64,000 nucleotides of DNA from Prionace glauca (taxonomy: Eukaryota > Chordata > Chondrichthyes > Carcharhiniformes > Carcharhinidae): assembly GCA_037974335.1 (NCBI GenBank), contig CM075760.1, positions 23,669,538 to 23,733,537 of the forward strand, given 5' to 3'. The position numbers were made by a program, and so were the translations under genes. Numbering within the stretch: position 1 is the stretch's first letter; every line of letters begins with the position of its first letter. This document shows, in pieces, positions 23,317 to 35,440 of this stretch. A model generated the notes under the pieces. The model was not told the origin of the DNA and searched no databases. It was given only the letters and a program-made list of their open reading frames with translations.

Positions 23317-23608
23317 TCAGGTGAAGCCTCGCCCACACACATTATGTTTACAGTCTCTCCCCACTGTGAATGGTGTTATATTTATTCAGGCTGTGTAACT
23401 GTTTAAAGCTCTTCAGTCAGTGCTCTGGAATACATTCACTTGAATTTTGCAGTGTGTTGATGCTTTTCCAGTCACACTGATGTTTGAAATCTTTTCAAAT
23501 CTCTTTCCGGATTCAATGGCTGATGATATTCAGATCCTGAGGAATATGACTCTGCCAGATCTAGATGTGACGTTTGAGATTACAGCCTGTGATTCCTCTT
23601 TCAATATC
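23317..23608 (-). other. ZNF D 5' non-coding exon with splice acceptor
   Basis: The minus strand reads 'tttgttttacag' and then 'gatattga', with the exon starting at 23608. The same acceptor and exon start are found upstream of E (29100) and F (32567), which supports recent duplication of these three genes. Confidence 0.7.
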
Positions 23609-23689
23609 CTGTAAAACAAATTGATACAAGTCATCGGTGTCAGTAAAAGATAGAAATTCAGAACAATTCTAGTTTCTATGCAATTTTTT

Positions 23690-24080
23690 TTCCTCTCTCA
23701 TTCCCCAAAGCTGTAAATCTCCATCCCACACACTCTCCCTCCATTCTCACTCTGCTGGATCTAATATTCGCCCTCCCAATTCTCCTGAAGGTGCTGATTG
23801 ACAGATCCATGCTCAACAGGCTCACTGCTTCCTGTCTTGGAGACTCACAGCTGAAAATCTCCATGCAGGCTGCAAGACAGATCTATGCCCATATGACTGG
23901 ACTGAAAATGTGTGGAATATACAGACTGGATTCACTTCCTTTCCCTTCAGTTGCTGCAAGTCCCCAATTTTCCCCAGAATGGGAAAAGAAATGGAAAGGG
24001 GGAAACATTGATTTCCTCCCAGATGTTGCACTGAGGAGGAAGTTTCACTCTGAAGCTCATTGACTGACTTCTGCATTATA
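23690..24080 (-). other. ZNF D upstream intron and truncated first-exon region
   Basis: The reverse complement of 24000-24080 matches the promoter-proximal text 3' of the cores at 32.05 and 54.2 kb ('cctcctc..gcaacatctgg' and a weak 'aatgcagaagtc'). The CpG core itself is missing beyond 24080, so D has either lost its own promoter or uses another start. Confidence 0.5.
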
Positions 24081-24244
24081 ACACTTTCTCAAAGACATTG
24101 ACATCCTTTGCTCCCTCAGCTTGACACATTTATTTGTCTGGCTAAAAGGATGGTCTCTTTCCTAATGTTCACAATTAAAGGGCTGGTTTCCCTCGAAGAT
24201 GGCTGACATTTAAGAGAATAATAAATTATTAGAGGACAGAGATA

Positions 24245-25004
24245 TGAACATAAGAACATAAGAAATAGGAGCAGGAGTAGGCCATCTGGCCCTTCGAGCC
24301 TGCCCCGCCATTCAATAAGATCATGGCTGATCTGTCGTGACTCAGCTCCACCTTCCCGCCCTCTCCCCATAACCCTTAATCCCTTCTCTTATCAAAAACC
24401 CATCAACCCGTTTCTTAAAAATATTTAGCGAGGCAGCCTCCACCACTTCAACGGGCAGAGAATTCCAGAGATTCACCACCCTTTGAGTGAAGAAGTTCCT
24501 CCTCAACTCTGTTCTAAACCGCCCCCCCTTTATCTTGAGGCTGTGCCCCCTAGTCCTACTGTCTTTTTTGAGCGGGAAGAGTCTCTCCACCTCTATCCTA
24601 TCCATCCCATTCATCATCTTATACGTCTCAATGAGATCTCCCCTCATTCTTCTAAACTCTAACGAGTACAAGCCTAGTTTATTCAGCCTCTCCTCTTGGC
24701 TCAATCCCCTCAACTCCGGTATCAGCCGAGTAAACCTCCTCTGCACTCCCTCCAGGGCCAAAACATCCTTCCGCAGGTGCGGCGCCCAAAACTGCACACA
24801 GTACTCCAGCTGCGGCCTCACCAATGCCCTATACAGCTGCAGCAAGACCTCCCTACTTTTATATTCAATCCCCTTCGCTATGAAGGCCAGCATCCCATTC
24901 GCCTTCCTGACCACCTGCTGCACCTGCAAGCTGGGTTTTTGCGACTCATGCACAAGGACCCCGAGGTCCCTCTGCACCGTCGCCTGCTGCAGTTTTTCGC
25001 CCCG
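24245..25004 (-). mobile_element. CR1 (family A) LINE with open C-terminal ORF
   Basis: A 211-aa frame (24977 to 24342) covers the ORF2 C-terminus from RDLGVLVHESQ to GYGERAGRWS. The 3' end at 24245 is the 8-bp 'acataaga' tandem. The copy is nearly identical to those at 38.43 and 54.62 kb, and it is 5'-truncated. Confidence 0.9.
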
Positions 25005-25430
25005 TAAGTAATAGTCCGAGTGTTGTTAATATTGTGGATCTGATATACTATTTATGGTTCTGTAACAAAGTACATTTAGTATTTCTCATCTTGTAATGAG
25101 GCACTGTAGCTCTGTATGTTTCCACTCATCGAGTCATTACAGCACAGAAGAAATCCATTCAGTAACTCAAGTCCATGCTGACTTCTGTCGAACAATCCAG
25201 TGAGTCCCATTCCCCTTCTATATTCCCTTTCCCCTGCAGGTTTATGTCCTTCATGTGCCCATCTCATTTCTGAAATATATTAAAGGGGACAGTATACTAA
25301 TATAGGACAGAGACGTGTCTGATATTTTAATATGGTAGAGTTTAGATATATTATTTATGGCTCTGTAATAAAATGCACTTATCTGGTTGTGTAACATTGG
25401 ACTGGAGTGACATTATATATTTGGACAAAT
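25005..25430. other. Intergenic, with a minus-strand SINE/CR1-like tail
   Basis: A repeat tail on the minus strand lies at about 25128-25265 ('gagtcattacagcacagaag' ... 'ccatgctgactt'). The remaining AT-rich DNA is unassigned. 'ttatttatggttctgtaa' near 25050 returns at about 25350, a local duplication. Confidence 0.45.
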
Positions 25431-25600
25431 CTCTTCCCTCAGAGAATTGTTAGTATCTGGCTTCCTCTTCCATGGGGACCAGTGGAGGCATTGAATATCT
25501 TCAAGGATGAGTTAGACAGTTTTTGAATGACAAGGGAGTCAAGACTTATTGGAACAGGCTGGAAAATGGAGAGAAAGCTCCGATGAGGAAGGATTTCTTC
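25430..25600 (+). mobile_element. CR1-like 3' fragment
   Basis: Degraded C-terminal CR1 text ('cttccctcagagaattgtta' ... 'gagttagacagtttttgaat'). It is too decayed for subfamily assignment. Confidence 0.45.
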
Positions 25601-25604
25601 ACGC

Positions 25605-25930
25605 AAGGATGTGGTGAAGTTTTGGATCCCTTTTTTGCAAATCCTTCCACGACATAAATGTTTCCTATTTCCAGTCACACAAGTGTTTGGATCTTTATCT
25701 ACAGACATACTTACGTTCAGGTTCTGATGAAAGGAGTGGACTCTGTCAGGTTTTGATCTGATGTCTGGTTTGAGTTTGCCTTCAAATTTTGTCATCAAAT
25801 TTCCTGTAAAAGAGATCACCACCGTCAGTCAAGAATAGAAATTAAGCGAGGAACGTTTCTCTTGGGGTTGAGTTTTCTGTGTGTAAATCCTCCCCCTCTA
25901 ACTCCCTGTAAAAGGAGGTTCCAAACAAAG
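25605..25930 (-). other. Orphan ZNF-type 5' exons without fingers
   Basis: On the minus strand two acceptor-like sites ('ccttttacag' ending near 25906, 'ctcttttacag' ending near 25804) precede short exon-like text resembling the ZNF leader exon. A donor-like 'aacgtaagtatg' ends the inner exon near 25728. They point away from the CpG island at 26 kb. No finger exon follows, so these look like remnants of a lost gene or a non-coding transcript. Confidence 0.45.
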
Positions 25931-25969
25931 TCCATCCCTGTCAGTCCCGGATAGAAATTCACAACATTC

Positions 25970-26335
25970 TCTCCTCCTGCTGGCAGGGAGCACCGCGCAT
26001 GCGCAGCGCTTCCGTCAGGATGACCGCCGTTAACTCGGGGCCTCCAACTCCGGCATCTGTGCTCGCGGTCCCCAATGGGACGAAGGCGGCCCCCAGCAGT
26101 TATTACTCGGGGTTTCCCGTCTCCACTGGGTGCTGATGAAGTCTCCCCACCCACCCCACCGCCTCCATTACCCTCCAGAATCAGCCGTTTCCCTGGAAAC
26201 CCGGAGCCGATAAAACCGCCTTCCCGCGAGCGCAGCAGCAACACCCACTGCGCATGCGTTTCACATCTACAGTGCGCATGCGCGCAATCTGTTCTGGGGC
26301 GAGGTCATATTCTGGTTCCCTGTGAATGCTGGGTA
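25970..26335. promoter_or_regulatory. CpG-rich promoter with NRF1-like sites (orphan)
   Basis: The island carries two perfect 'gcgcatgcgc' NRF1-type palindromes (25995-26004 and 26274-26283) and a near match at 26250-26259. It lacks the CCAAT layout of the other promoters. Spliced-looking ZNF leader remnants lie on both sides (25.6-25.9 kb minus, 26.56 kb plus). It lies between divergent D and E. Confidence 0.6.
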
Positions 26336-26564
26336 AGATAGCCGCCATTGAAGGGTGCTATTGCATCAAAATAATCATGTTTTGTGATTCAGTTACAATT
26401 GAAGCTGAAGCACCAAGGTAGACAATTTAAATAACTAACGCAGCAGCTAGTGTCAACAGGCACCACAGCTCTTTCCTGAGTTTAGTTAGTTGCGAAACAA
26501 GCGTCTACACCTGAAGATGAACTTCTATCCTGGACTGACAGTGATGGTTTCTGTAAATTTACAG

Positions 26565-26760
26565 GGTACTGGAAGTGGAGAATTGACAGACGGGAAACAC
26601 AGATCAAACATCACAATGTGATCTGACTGAGTCATTCAACACAGCAGGACCTGAATGTCAGCAGAATCTGAATGTGGAATGTTAAAGGTTTGTTGATTCT
26701 GTCAGAGAGCAAATTTCAGGTCTTTCTGTGACTGGAAAAGCCCAGAGATTCACAAATCCT
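26565..26760 (+). other. ZNF-type leader exon remnant without fingers
   Basis: An acceptor-like 'gtaaatttacag' ends at 26564. The following text ('ggtactggaagtggag' ... 'gatctgactgagtcat') resembles the leader exon of the paralogues, but no MEKPWKC finger exon follows. A CR1 end begins at 26768. Confidence 0.45.
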
Positions 26761-26767
26761 GATTAAG

Positions 26768-26870
26768 AAGCACCTCCACTCAGGATGGTAGAGGTCTGGA
26801 ACTCTGTCCTACAGAAGGCAGTTGATGCTAAATTAGTTGCTACCTTTAAATCTTGAGACAGATAAATTTT
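26768..26870 (+). mobile_element. CR1-like 3' fragment
   Basis: 'cctccactcaggatggtaga' ... 'ttaaatcttgagacagataa' is the degraded end of a CR1-type ORF2 and leads directly into the minisatellite. Confidence 0.5.
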
Positions 26871-26872
26871 TG

Positions 26873-27235
26873 TCAAACCCTCTTCAATCCCTCTCCAACT
26901 CCCCCTCAGCCCCGTACCCCCCTCAGTGCCCAAACACTCCTCACTGCCCAAACCCTCTCCAATTCCCCTCCAAAATCTCTCTCAGCTCCATACACCCCAC
27001 CACTGCCCAAACCCTCTTCAATCCCCCTCCAAATCCCTCTCAGCCCCATACCCGCATCACTGCCCAAACCCTCCTCACTGTCCAAACCCTCGTCAATTCC
27101 CCTCCAAAGTCCCTCTCAGCCCCATACCCCCCACTGCCCAAGCCCTCTTCAATCCCCCTCCAAATCTCTCTCAGTCGCGTACCCCCCTCTGCCCAAACCC
27201 TCTTCAATCCCCCTCCAAATCCCTCTCAACCGTTC
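26873..27235. repeat. Pyrimidine-rich minisatellite
   Basis: Units around 'aaaccctcttcaatccccct' start near 26876, 26933, 27008, 27066, 27140 and 27195. Lengths of about 57 and 75 bp tend to alternate, suggesting a higher-order period. Proline/serine-rich open frames here in all three phases come from the composition and are not taken as genes. Confidence 0.8.
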
Positions 27236-27239
27236 AAAA

Positions 27240-29040
27240 TAAAACCTCACAATCAAAACAGAAATGAGAGAGGGAGAGCATGAAAATCCACACTCCCATC
27301 CTGAAGCGGCTGCTGCACAGTTTATTGAACCACTGAATCCAGCCACTTAAACCCTGTTGGGGAATGCAAAAGGGCTCCTGAGAATTAGTCCTTGAAGTGA
27401 GGCCTAGTCACAGAGGCTGCATTATACCTCAGCTAGACAGAACAAATCTCCCTCTCCCCAGTTAACCAGAACAATCCTCTCCATCCACACCCACAAATCC
27501 CAGCGCCCTGTCTAAAAACACAAGCAGGACTCTGGGATTGAGACCAAGCCTTTCCCCTGGGCTCAGGAATTTGAATTTCAGCTCCCTCTCCCTCCTGAGT
27601 GCTTTACAGTGAGAGGGAGAGAGAGAGAGAAAGACTGAGAATGTTACAATCTGGATCCCACAAGGAATCTCACACTGCAGGAGGATACCCCCACCCTCAG
27701 AGCCTCTGTCTCTGTCCCCAACCCCCGTTCACTGAACCCCTGACACTCCCCACCCCTTCTCCATTCACCCTGTTTCTCTCTGCTCCCCCACCCTCCTTCT
27801 TCCCCTCCATCTTTTTTACATTTAAATTGTGGGGCATAGTCACAGTGCGAGAAATGTGGTGGGGGGGGGAGAAACACAGAGCATGAGTGTGTAGCAAGAT
27901 CCCACATATACACAGCCTGAACAGGGCCAGATACAAAGTAATATTGTCAGGATTGGGGTCAAGTGAGTGGGAAATAAGGGAATCAGACATCTTCCTCTCT
28001 CTCCCTCTCCACACGAGATCCCACCCCCAGATTCTGTATCTCTTCTCACCCCCTCACCGCAACCCCGACAAGCCTCACCTTTTGCTGTCTTTTCCTATTT
28101 TCTCCTCACTCTGCCCCACCTTTTTCCCATGTCTCCACTCTCCATCTCTCTCCCTGCCTGTCTGTCTCTCTCCCCCCCACTGTCTTCAGTACCCCCCCTC
28201 GAATATTGTAATGAAGTTGCATATATTAGGTAAAAAAATGTGGTGTTTGCCCAATATAAATATTGTAAAGAAATGCTGAGAAAACTAAAATAAATCATCC
28301 AGCACTGAGTCTTTAGAAAGCCTGTGTCTTTGGGATTTTAAACTGCAGAAAGCAGGCTGCAGAAGACAACTTTACAACATTTGTGTCCAAAGCAGCAGCC
28401 AGAATCCCAGCAGCAAAACAGGCTTTCAATTGGACCAATGGTTTTACAACAAGCTCTCAAACACACACAACCCATAGATAGTTTCATTTTACAGATATTT
28501 AATTTACGCTTTGCCACCCACCAAAGGGTTAACTTGTTTGTGACTAATTACAAAGCTGGGCTATTTTAACCCCAGGGTTTCCGGCTCCAGGCCCCCCTCA
28601 GCCCACAATCTAACCAAAAATGGTTCATCCGAGAGCCGGGGGAAAGGACAGAGTCTGGAAACACCCACCCCCCTACCCCATCCCACCCCACCTCCCCCTC
28701 CTCCAGTCCCTGGAAAGAGCTGAACTCCCCTCTTTAACCTGGTAACAAGTTGTGTCCATCCCCTTAGGGAGAGACTTTCTAAAATCACCCTCCCAACATT
28801 GATTTATTTTTATCAATCAGTTACACCATTGTGGGCTTCGTGAGACTTTTCTCCAGAGACTGGGAGCTGGGCACTGACTCCACACGAGAGACCACTCCCA
28901 CCCTCTCCCCTCACCCTCCCCCAGATCCTGTGTCTCTTCCCACCCCCTCACTGTCACACCCCACAAACTTCACTTCTTGTTGTCTTTTGCTCATTCTCAG
29001 TGGGGAAGAGAGGAAAAAATGTCCTTAGAAACTAGAATTG
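27240..29040. other. Unassigned region with an internal duplication
   Basis: No gene is recognised. The segment 28005-28115 ('cacacgagatcccaccccca' ... 'ttgctgtctttt') recurs at about 28870-28995 in the same orientation, 0.86 kb away. A short purine run sits at 27608-27632. AT-rich text at 28200-28300 cannot be classified. Confidence 0.4.
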
Positions 29041-29099
29041 TCTGTTCTGGATTTCTATCCTGTACTGACACTGATGACTTGTGTCAACTTGTTTTACAG

Positions 29100-29427
29100 G
29101 ATATTGAAAGAGGAACCAGAGGCTGAAATCTCAAACATCAAGTCTAGATCTGGCAGAGTCATATTCCTTGGGACCTGAATATCATCGGCCATTGAATCCA
29201 GAAGGAGATTTGAAAAGATTTCAAACATCAGTGTGACTGGAAAAGCATCAACACACTGCCAAATTCAAGTGAGAGTTTTCCAGAGCACTGACTGAAGAGT
29301 TTTAACCAGTTACACAGCCTGAATAAATATCACACCATTCACAGCGGGGAGAGACTATACGTGTTGTGTGTGTGGACAAGGCTTCAACTGATTGTCCACC
29401 CAAGGCAGAGGCAAGGACGCCTGCACC
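29100..29427 (+). other. ZNF E 5' non-coding exon with splice acceptor
   Basis: 'cttgttttacag' ends at 29099 and the exon starts 'gatattgaaagaggaacc'. It is nearly the same text as upstream of F and D. It leads directly to the ATG at 29428. Confidence 0.7.
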
Positions 29428-30618
<1,191 letters not shown>

Positions 30619-30747
30619 TATTCAGGGTTGGATTCTGCTGTTATTGTTTCAGCTCTCAATTACATCCAGGACTGTATTTTGTTCATTTTCACAGTTGGTC
30701 AATGGGGAGGATCAGAGTATTTCTGCCGGGCTGGCTGGTCTCACAAC

Positions 30748-31305
30748 CATGGTATGGTACATTGGGGAGACCATGCAGACGCTACATCAACGGATGAATG
30801 AACACCGCTTGACAATCTCCAGGCAAGACTGTTCTCTTCCTGTTGGGGAACACTTCAGCAGTCATGGACATTTGGCTTCTGGTCTTCGGGTTAGTGTTCT
30901 CCAAGTCATCCTTCACGATGCACGATAGCGCAGAGTCGCTGAGCAGAGACTGTTAGCCAAGCTCTGCACACATGAGGATGGCCTCAACTGGAATCTTGGG
31001 TTCATGTCACACTATCTGGAACCCCCATGACTTTCCTGGACTTGCAAAATCTCACAAATAGTCTGTCTGGAGACAATACACATCTTTTTAATTTGTGCTC
31101 ATGCTCTCTCCACTTACATTGTACCTTTAAGCTGTAAGGTCTGGTGTTTCAATCACTATTCTGTGATTGAGTTTGTGTCTTTGTATGCTCTATTTGTGAA
31201 AAGATCTCCCAATCACCTGACGAAGGAGCAGCAAGCAAAAGCTAATGGTGTTTGCTACTAAATAAACCTGTTGGACATTAACCTGGTGTTGTAAGACTTC
31301 TTACT
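30748..31305 (+). mobile_element. Penelope-like element with GIY-YIG domain remnant
   Basis: The frame at 30750-30928 encodes WYIGETMQTLHQRMNEHR, which matches the YIG-E-T...L..R...H pattern of the GIY-YIG endonuclease found at the C-terminus of Penelope-like elements. The downstream text continues into the family tail ('aaataaacctgttggaca' and 'tggtgttgtaagacttctta'). It interrupts the 3' flank of ZNF E at 'ggtctcacaac'. This is the copy that identifies the family of the hairpins elsewhere. Confidence 0.8.
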
Positions 31306-31309
31306 ATTG

Positions 31310-31665
31310 GAATATTTGATGCCTTAGCTAAAAAAGATATGTATCCCATATCCGTTCTTAACCACTTTATCAGTCTGGTCCTGCTGTCTTCAGGGTCTGA
31401 TGGACATGCACCCCAAGATCCCTCTGGCCCTCTGTACTTCCTGGTGTCCTGTTGTTCATTGTGTATTCCCTGCCCTGTAGTTCTTCCTAAATGCATCACC
31501 TCAGACATTTCGGGGTTAAATGACATTTGCCACTGTTCTGTCCATCTAACCAGCCAGTCATACCGTCCTGTAATCCAAGGCTTTCCTCTTCACTATTGAC
31601 CACAACACCAATTTTTCTATCATCAGCAAACTTACTGATCGAACCCCCACATTCATGTCCACAGG
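31310..31665 (-). mobile_element. CR1 RT fragment
   Basis: The reverse complement encodes degraded RT text around the FADD region ('catcagcaaacttactgatc') and downstream blocks. It ends against the promoter of ZNF F, where a minus-strand partner gene would be expected. Confidence 0.7.
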
Positions 31666-31669
31666 AAGC

Positions 31670-32050
31670 TCCGCGCGGACACTGATACAAGACTCTGATT
31701 GGCTGGAGGACCAGCGCCATGCGGTCCTCCACGCGTTGCCATTGGTCAATCTCCCGCATGAGGACAATGAGGAGACGGAACCTGAACCCACGTGGGGGGG
31801 GCGGGGCTTTGACCGCCAGCCGCACTGAGCTGGTGTCCAATCCGCAGTGTTTTGCTTCGATGACCTTTGCTCCATTTGTATGTGCCGGGGGGTGGGGGGC
31901 GGGAAGAGAGTGGGGGCGGGGCTCCTGGGTTCGTGTGCCCGGGCGTGCGCATCGAAATCCTAGGACGTCACCGCGGAGTGATTCCTATTGGCTGATTCAG
32001 GCAGTGCTCCATTGTGACGTCACAATGCGGAAGTTGGCCAATGAGCTTTA
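31670..32050 (+). promoter_or_regulatory. CpG-rich CCAAT promoter of ZNF F
   Basis: It has the same order of elements as the C promoter: inverted CCAAT boxes ('gattggctgg' near 31697, 'cattggtc' near 31740, 'tattggctg' near 31986), a GC-rich centre, a full CRE (tgacgtca, 32015-32022) and an ETS-like 'gcggaagttggcc' near 32027. Transcription towards F is inferred. Confidence 0.7.
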
Positions 32051-32244
32051 GAAGACACTTCCTCCTCTGGGCAACATATGGGAGGAAATCAATGTCTCCC
32101 CCTTTCCATTTCTATTCTCATTCTGGGGGAAATTGGGGACCTGCAGCAACTGAAGGGTAAGGGAGTGAATCCAGTCTGTATATTCCACACATTTTTAGTC
32201 CAGTCATATCTGTCTGGCAGCCTGCATGGAGATTTTCAGCTAGT

Positions 32245-32345
32245 GACGTTTGCTACCAAATAAACCTTTGGACTTTAACCTGGTGTTGTAAGACTTCTTA
32301 CTGTGTTAACACTAGTCCTACACCGATATCTCCACATCCAGGACA
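32245..32345 (+). mobile_element. Penelope-like element tail
   Basis: 'aaataaacctttggacttta' and 'tggtgttgtaagacttctta' mark the terminal 100 bp of the family. It lies in the intron of ZNF F. Confidence 0.75.
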
Positions 32346-32566
32346 GGAATCAGTGACAGTCAATCAGCCTCAATCATCAACTTCAGGAGAATTGGGAGGG
32401 TGAATATTAGATACAGCAGCGTGAGAATGGAGGGAGAGTGTGTGGGATGGAGATTTGCAGCTTTTGGGGAATGAGAGAGAAAGAATGTTCCATAGAAACT
32501 AGAATTGTCTGTTCTGAATTTCGATCCTGTACTGACACTGATGACTTGCGTTAACTTGTTTTACAG

Positions 32567-32860
32567 GATATTGAAAGAGGAATCACAGGCTGAAATTTCA
32601 AATGTCAGGTCTAGATCTGGCAGAGTCATGTTGCTTGGAAGCTGAATATCATCAACCATTGAATCTGGAAGGAGATTTGAAAAGATTTCAAACACCCGTC
32701 TGACTGGAAAAGCACCAACACACTTCCACATTCAAGTGAGAGTGTTCCAGTGCACTGACTGAAGAGCTTTAACCAGTTACACAGCCTGAATACATATCAC
32801 ACCATTCACAGCAGGGAGAGACTGTACATGTATTGTGTGTGTGGACAAGTCTTCAACTGA
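32567..32860 (+). other. ZNF F 5' non-coding exon with splice acceptor
   Basis: 'cttgttttacag' ends at 32566 and the exon begins 'gatattgaaagaggaatc'. It contains the decayed leader finger text ('agctttaaccagttacacag') and joins the coding exon without a break. Confidence 0.7.
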
Positions 32861-33810
32861 TTGTCCACCCAAGGCAGAGGCAAGGACGCCTGCACCATGG
32901 AGAAACCATGGAAATGTGCAGACTGTGGAAAGAGATACAGATTTCCATCTCTGCTGGATGCTCATCGGCGCAGCCACACTGGGGAGAGGCCATTCATCTG
33001 CTCTCAGTGTGGGGAGGGATTCATTCGACTCCCCCACCTGCAGTCACACAAGCGAGTTCACACTGGAGAAAGACCATTCACCTGCTCTCAGTGTGGAAAA
33101 GGATTCACTGTGTTATCCACTTTGCAGAGACACCAGCGAATTCACACTGGGGAGAGGCCATTCACCTGCTCTCAGTGTGGGAAGGGATTCAACCAGTTAT
33201 CCAATTTGCAGACACACCAGCGAGTTCACACTGGGGAGAGGCCATTCACCTGCTCTCAGTGTGAGAAGGGATTCACTCGGTTATCCGACCTGCAGGCACA
33301 TCAGCGCATTCACACTGGGGAGAGGCCGTTCACTTGCTCTCAGTGTGGGAAGAGATTCACTGTGTCATCCACCTTGCAGAGGCACAAACAAATTCACACT
33401 GGGGAGAAGCCATTCATCTGCTCTCAGTGTGGGAAGGGATTCATTCAATTGTCCAGCCTGCTGACACACCAGCGAGTTCATACTGGGGAGAAGCTGTTCA
33501 TCTGCTCTCAGTGTGGGAAGGGATTCACTCAATTCTCCAGCCTGCAGACACACCAGCGTGTTCATACTGGGGAGAGACCGTTCACCTGCTCTCAGTGTGG
33601 GAAGGGATTCACTCGACAATTCCACCTGCGGACACACCAGCGAGTTCACACTGGGGAGAAGCCGTTTACCTGCTCTCAGTGTGGGAAGGGTTTCAGTCAG
33701 TTATCCAACCTGCAGAGACACCAGCGAGTTCACATGGGGAGAAGCTGTTTACCTGCTGTCAGTGTGGGAAGGAATTCACTCAGTTATCCCACCTGCTGAG
33801 ACATCAGTGA
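32861..33810 (+). CDS. ZNF F: C2H2 zinc-finger protein with late frameshift
   Basis: From the ATG at 32861 ([11 protein letters not shown], then MEKPWKC) ten complete fingers run in one frame. Contact residues are FSLA, RPHS, VSTR, QSNT, RSDA, VSTR, QSST, QSST, RFHT and QSNR. After finger 10 the linker reads 'cacatgggg' where the others have 'cacactgggg'; this one-base loss near 33734 moves an eleventh finger ([15 protein letters not shown]) to another frame, which stops at 33808-33810, while the main frame ends at 33799. A 312-aa protein with ten good fingers is still possible. The gene has a promoter, first-exon region and acceptor of the cluster type. Its leader is closest to D and E. Nuclear DNA binding is expected; the target is unknown. 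Confidence 0.85.
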
Positions 33811-33894
33811 GGTTACACTGGGGAGAAACCTGCTCAGTGTGTAAAAAGGGTTCAGAATTTTATCACAGCTGCTGAGGCACCAACAAGTTCACAG

Positions 33895-34560
33895 AGATTG
33901 GATTCTGCTGTTATTGTTTCTGCTCTGAATTATGTCCAGGACTGCATTTTGTTCATTCTCACTGTAAGTCAATGGGGAGGGTCAGAGGGTTTCTTTCTGC
34001 TGGACTGGCCGGTCTCACGACTTTGCCTCCAGTGGGCTGATGCTCTTTGAGTCTTGTTGCGTGTACCTAGTTTTAAATTTCACAAGGATCACAGAGTGAC
34101 AGGGTGTTAGGAAGTTTAGAGATATTTAGTCAACATTTCCCTCCTCCCCCCAAAATGCGCATCCAGTTTCCTTTGTAATTGTTTAGTGTCTCCATTTCCT
34201 CCAGCCTCGTAGGCAGTGAGTTCCAGGTCATTACCATTCGCTGCATCAAAATATTCTTCCTCACATTCCTCCCCCTACATCTCTGATCCAAAACTTTAAA
34301 TCTGTGTCCCCCTCGTCCTTGTCCCATCAGCGAATGGGAACAGCTTTTCTTTGTCCACTATGTCTAAACCTGTCAGAATCTTGTCCATCTCGTTCAAATC
34401 TCCTCTCAACCTCCTTTGCTCCAAGGGGAACAACCCCAGCCTGACATCGACAATAAAGAACAAACTAACAGAATATGTTAGTACCTGAAATCAAATGGGA
34501 ATGTTGAATTTCTGTTTTAAAGATATTGTGAATATATTAGTCTGGACAATAATGAAATTG
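33895..34560. repeat. Shared 3' flank of ZNF F (paralogous with H and D)
   Basis: The text from 'gattctgctgttattgtttc' through the old minus-strand CR1 (34100-34450) to 'tattgtgaatatattagtct' is repeated 3' of ZNF H (45.30-45.98 kb) and, reversed, 3' of ZNF D (20.9-21.4 kb). It shows that the duplicated units extended well past the coding exon. Confidence 0.8.
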
Positions 34561-35310
34561 GCATAACTCAGCTTGGGTGTGGTTGAATGGAATATATCAA
34601 TCTGTTAACCTCCTCCAGTGAGTGAAAATCTGGAATGTGGAGCTGGAAATCACTCCCTAACAGCACTGTGGGTGTATTTACAGGCATTGTAGCAGTTCAG
34701 GAAGGCAGTGTTGGGGTTGACCATGGCCGAGGCAGTAACATACAGACACATATTCTGTTATAATAGAAGGAGTGCAGATTGAATGTGAGGATTATGGGAC
34801 TGAACTGTCTTGACCACATTCCTGTGACAGCTCAGTTTTTGCAATTACTGACCATTAAAGCTGCTTAGCAGGGCCCTGACAGCGGACCTGGTGAGAATAT
34901 TTACTGGGAATGAGTTGGAATTAAACTTATCCCAGGACCGTCTGGTGTTCAGCGGTTGAGATACCTGAATCTGTAAAAAGGGGGGTCTGACCAATCAACA
35001 AACAGTGGTAGGTAGTTGGATAAGAAATTAAGAAGCATTCTCAGGCATTGTTTAAATTAATTTATCCTAAATTTGTGCTCAGAAACTGTGACTGATTTGT
35101 GACCCGATAGTCAGTGAAGTGACGGTATATTCCAAGTAGCACTGGACTGAAAAGCAGACCCTCTGAGAGTAGATCCGAATGGTTATTATCTTACCCCATC
35201 ATGGCCAGTGAAAAATCAGAGCTCGAGTGGGTACCGGACAGGTCTCTTACCTGCCATTTGGAAACTAAGAACACAAAACCTATTGATAAAATGGTTCGAG
35301 AATAGAGCCA
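34561..35310. repeat. Intergenic, inverted copy of 18.0-18.4 kb
   Basis: 34855-35160 is the reverse complement of about 18030-18365, for example 'tatattccaagtagcactgg' here and 'agtgctatttggagtatacc' there. The remainder is unassigned. Confidence 0.6.
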
Positions 35311-35440
35311 TTTCAAGTCTGGATGACACTTCATAAGAGCTCTGATAAAGGGTCATCCAGACTCGAGACATTGATTCAATTCTTTCTCCACAGATGCTGT
35401 CAGACCTGCAGAGATTTTCCATCATCCGCAGTATTTCACT
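35311..35440. repeat. Interspersed repeat with 12-bp inverted repeat
   Basis: AGTCTGGATGAC (35316-35327) and its exact reverse complement (35352-35363) flank 24 bases. The adjacent 'ccacagatgctgtcagacct' text recurs near 46.02 kb (reverse) and 50.85 kb, so it belongs to an interspersed family of unknown class. Confidence 0.55.

Noticed and set aside
26837-27283. Proline/serine-rich frames of 110-150 codons
   Set aside because: They are explained by the CCCTC-rich minisatellite and are open in all three frames.
27240-29040. Possible LTR pair from the 28.0 and 28.87 kb duplication
   Set aside because: The repeated text is only about 120 bp, has no TG...CA ends, and there is no polypurine tract or coding region between.
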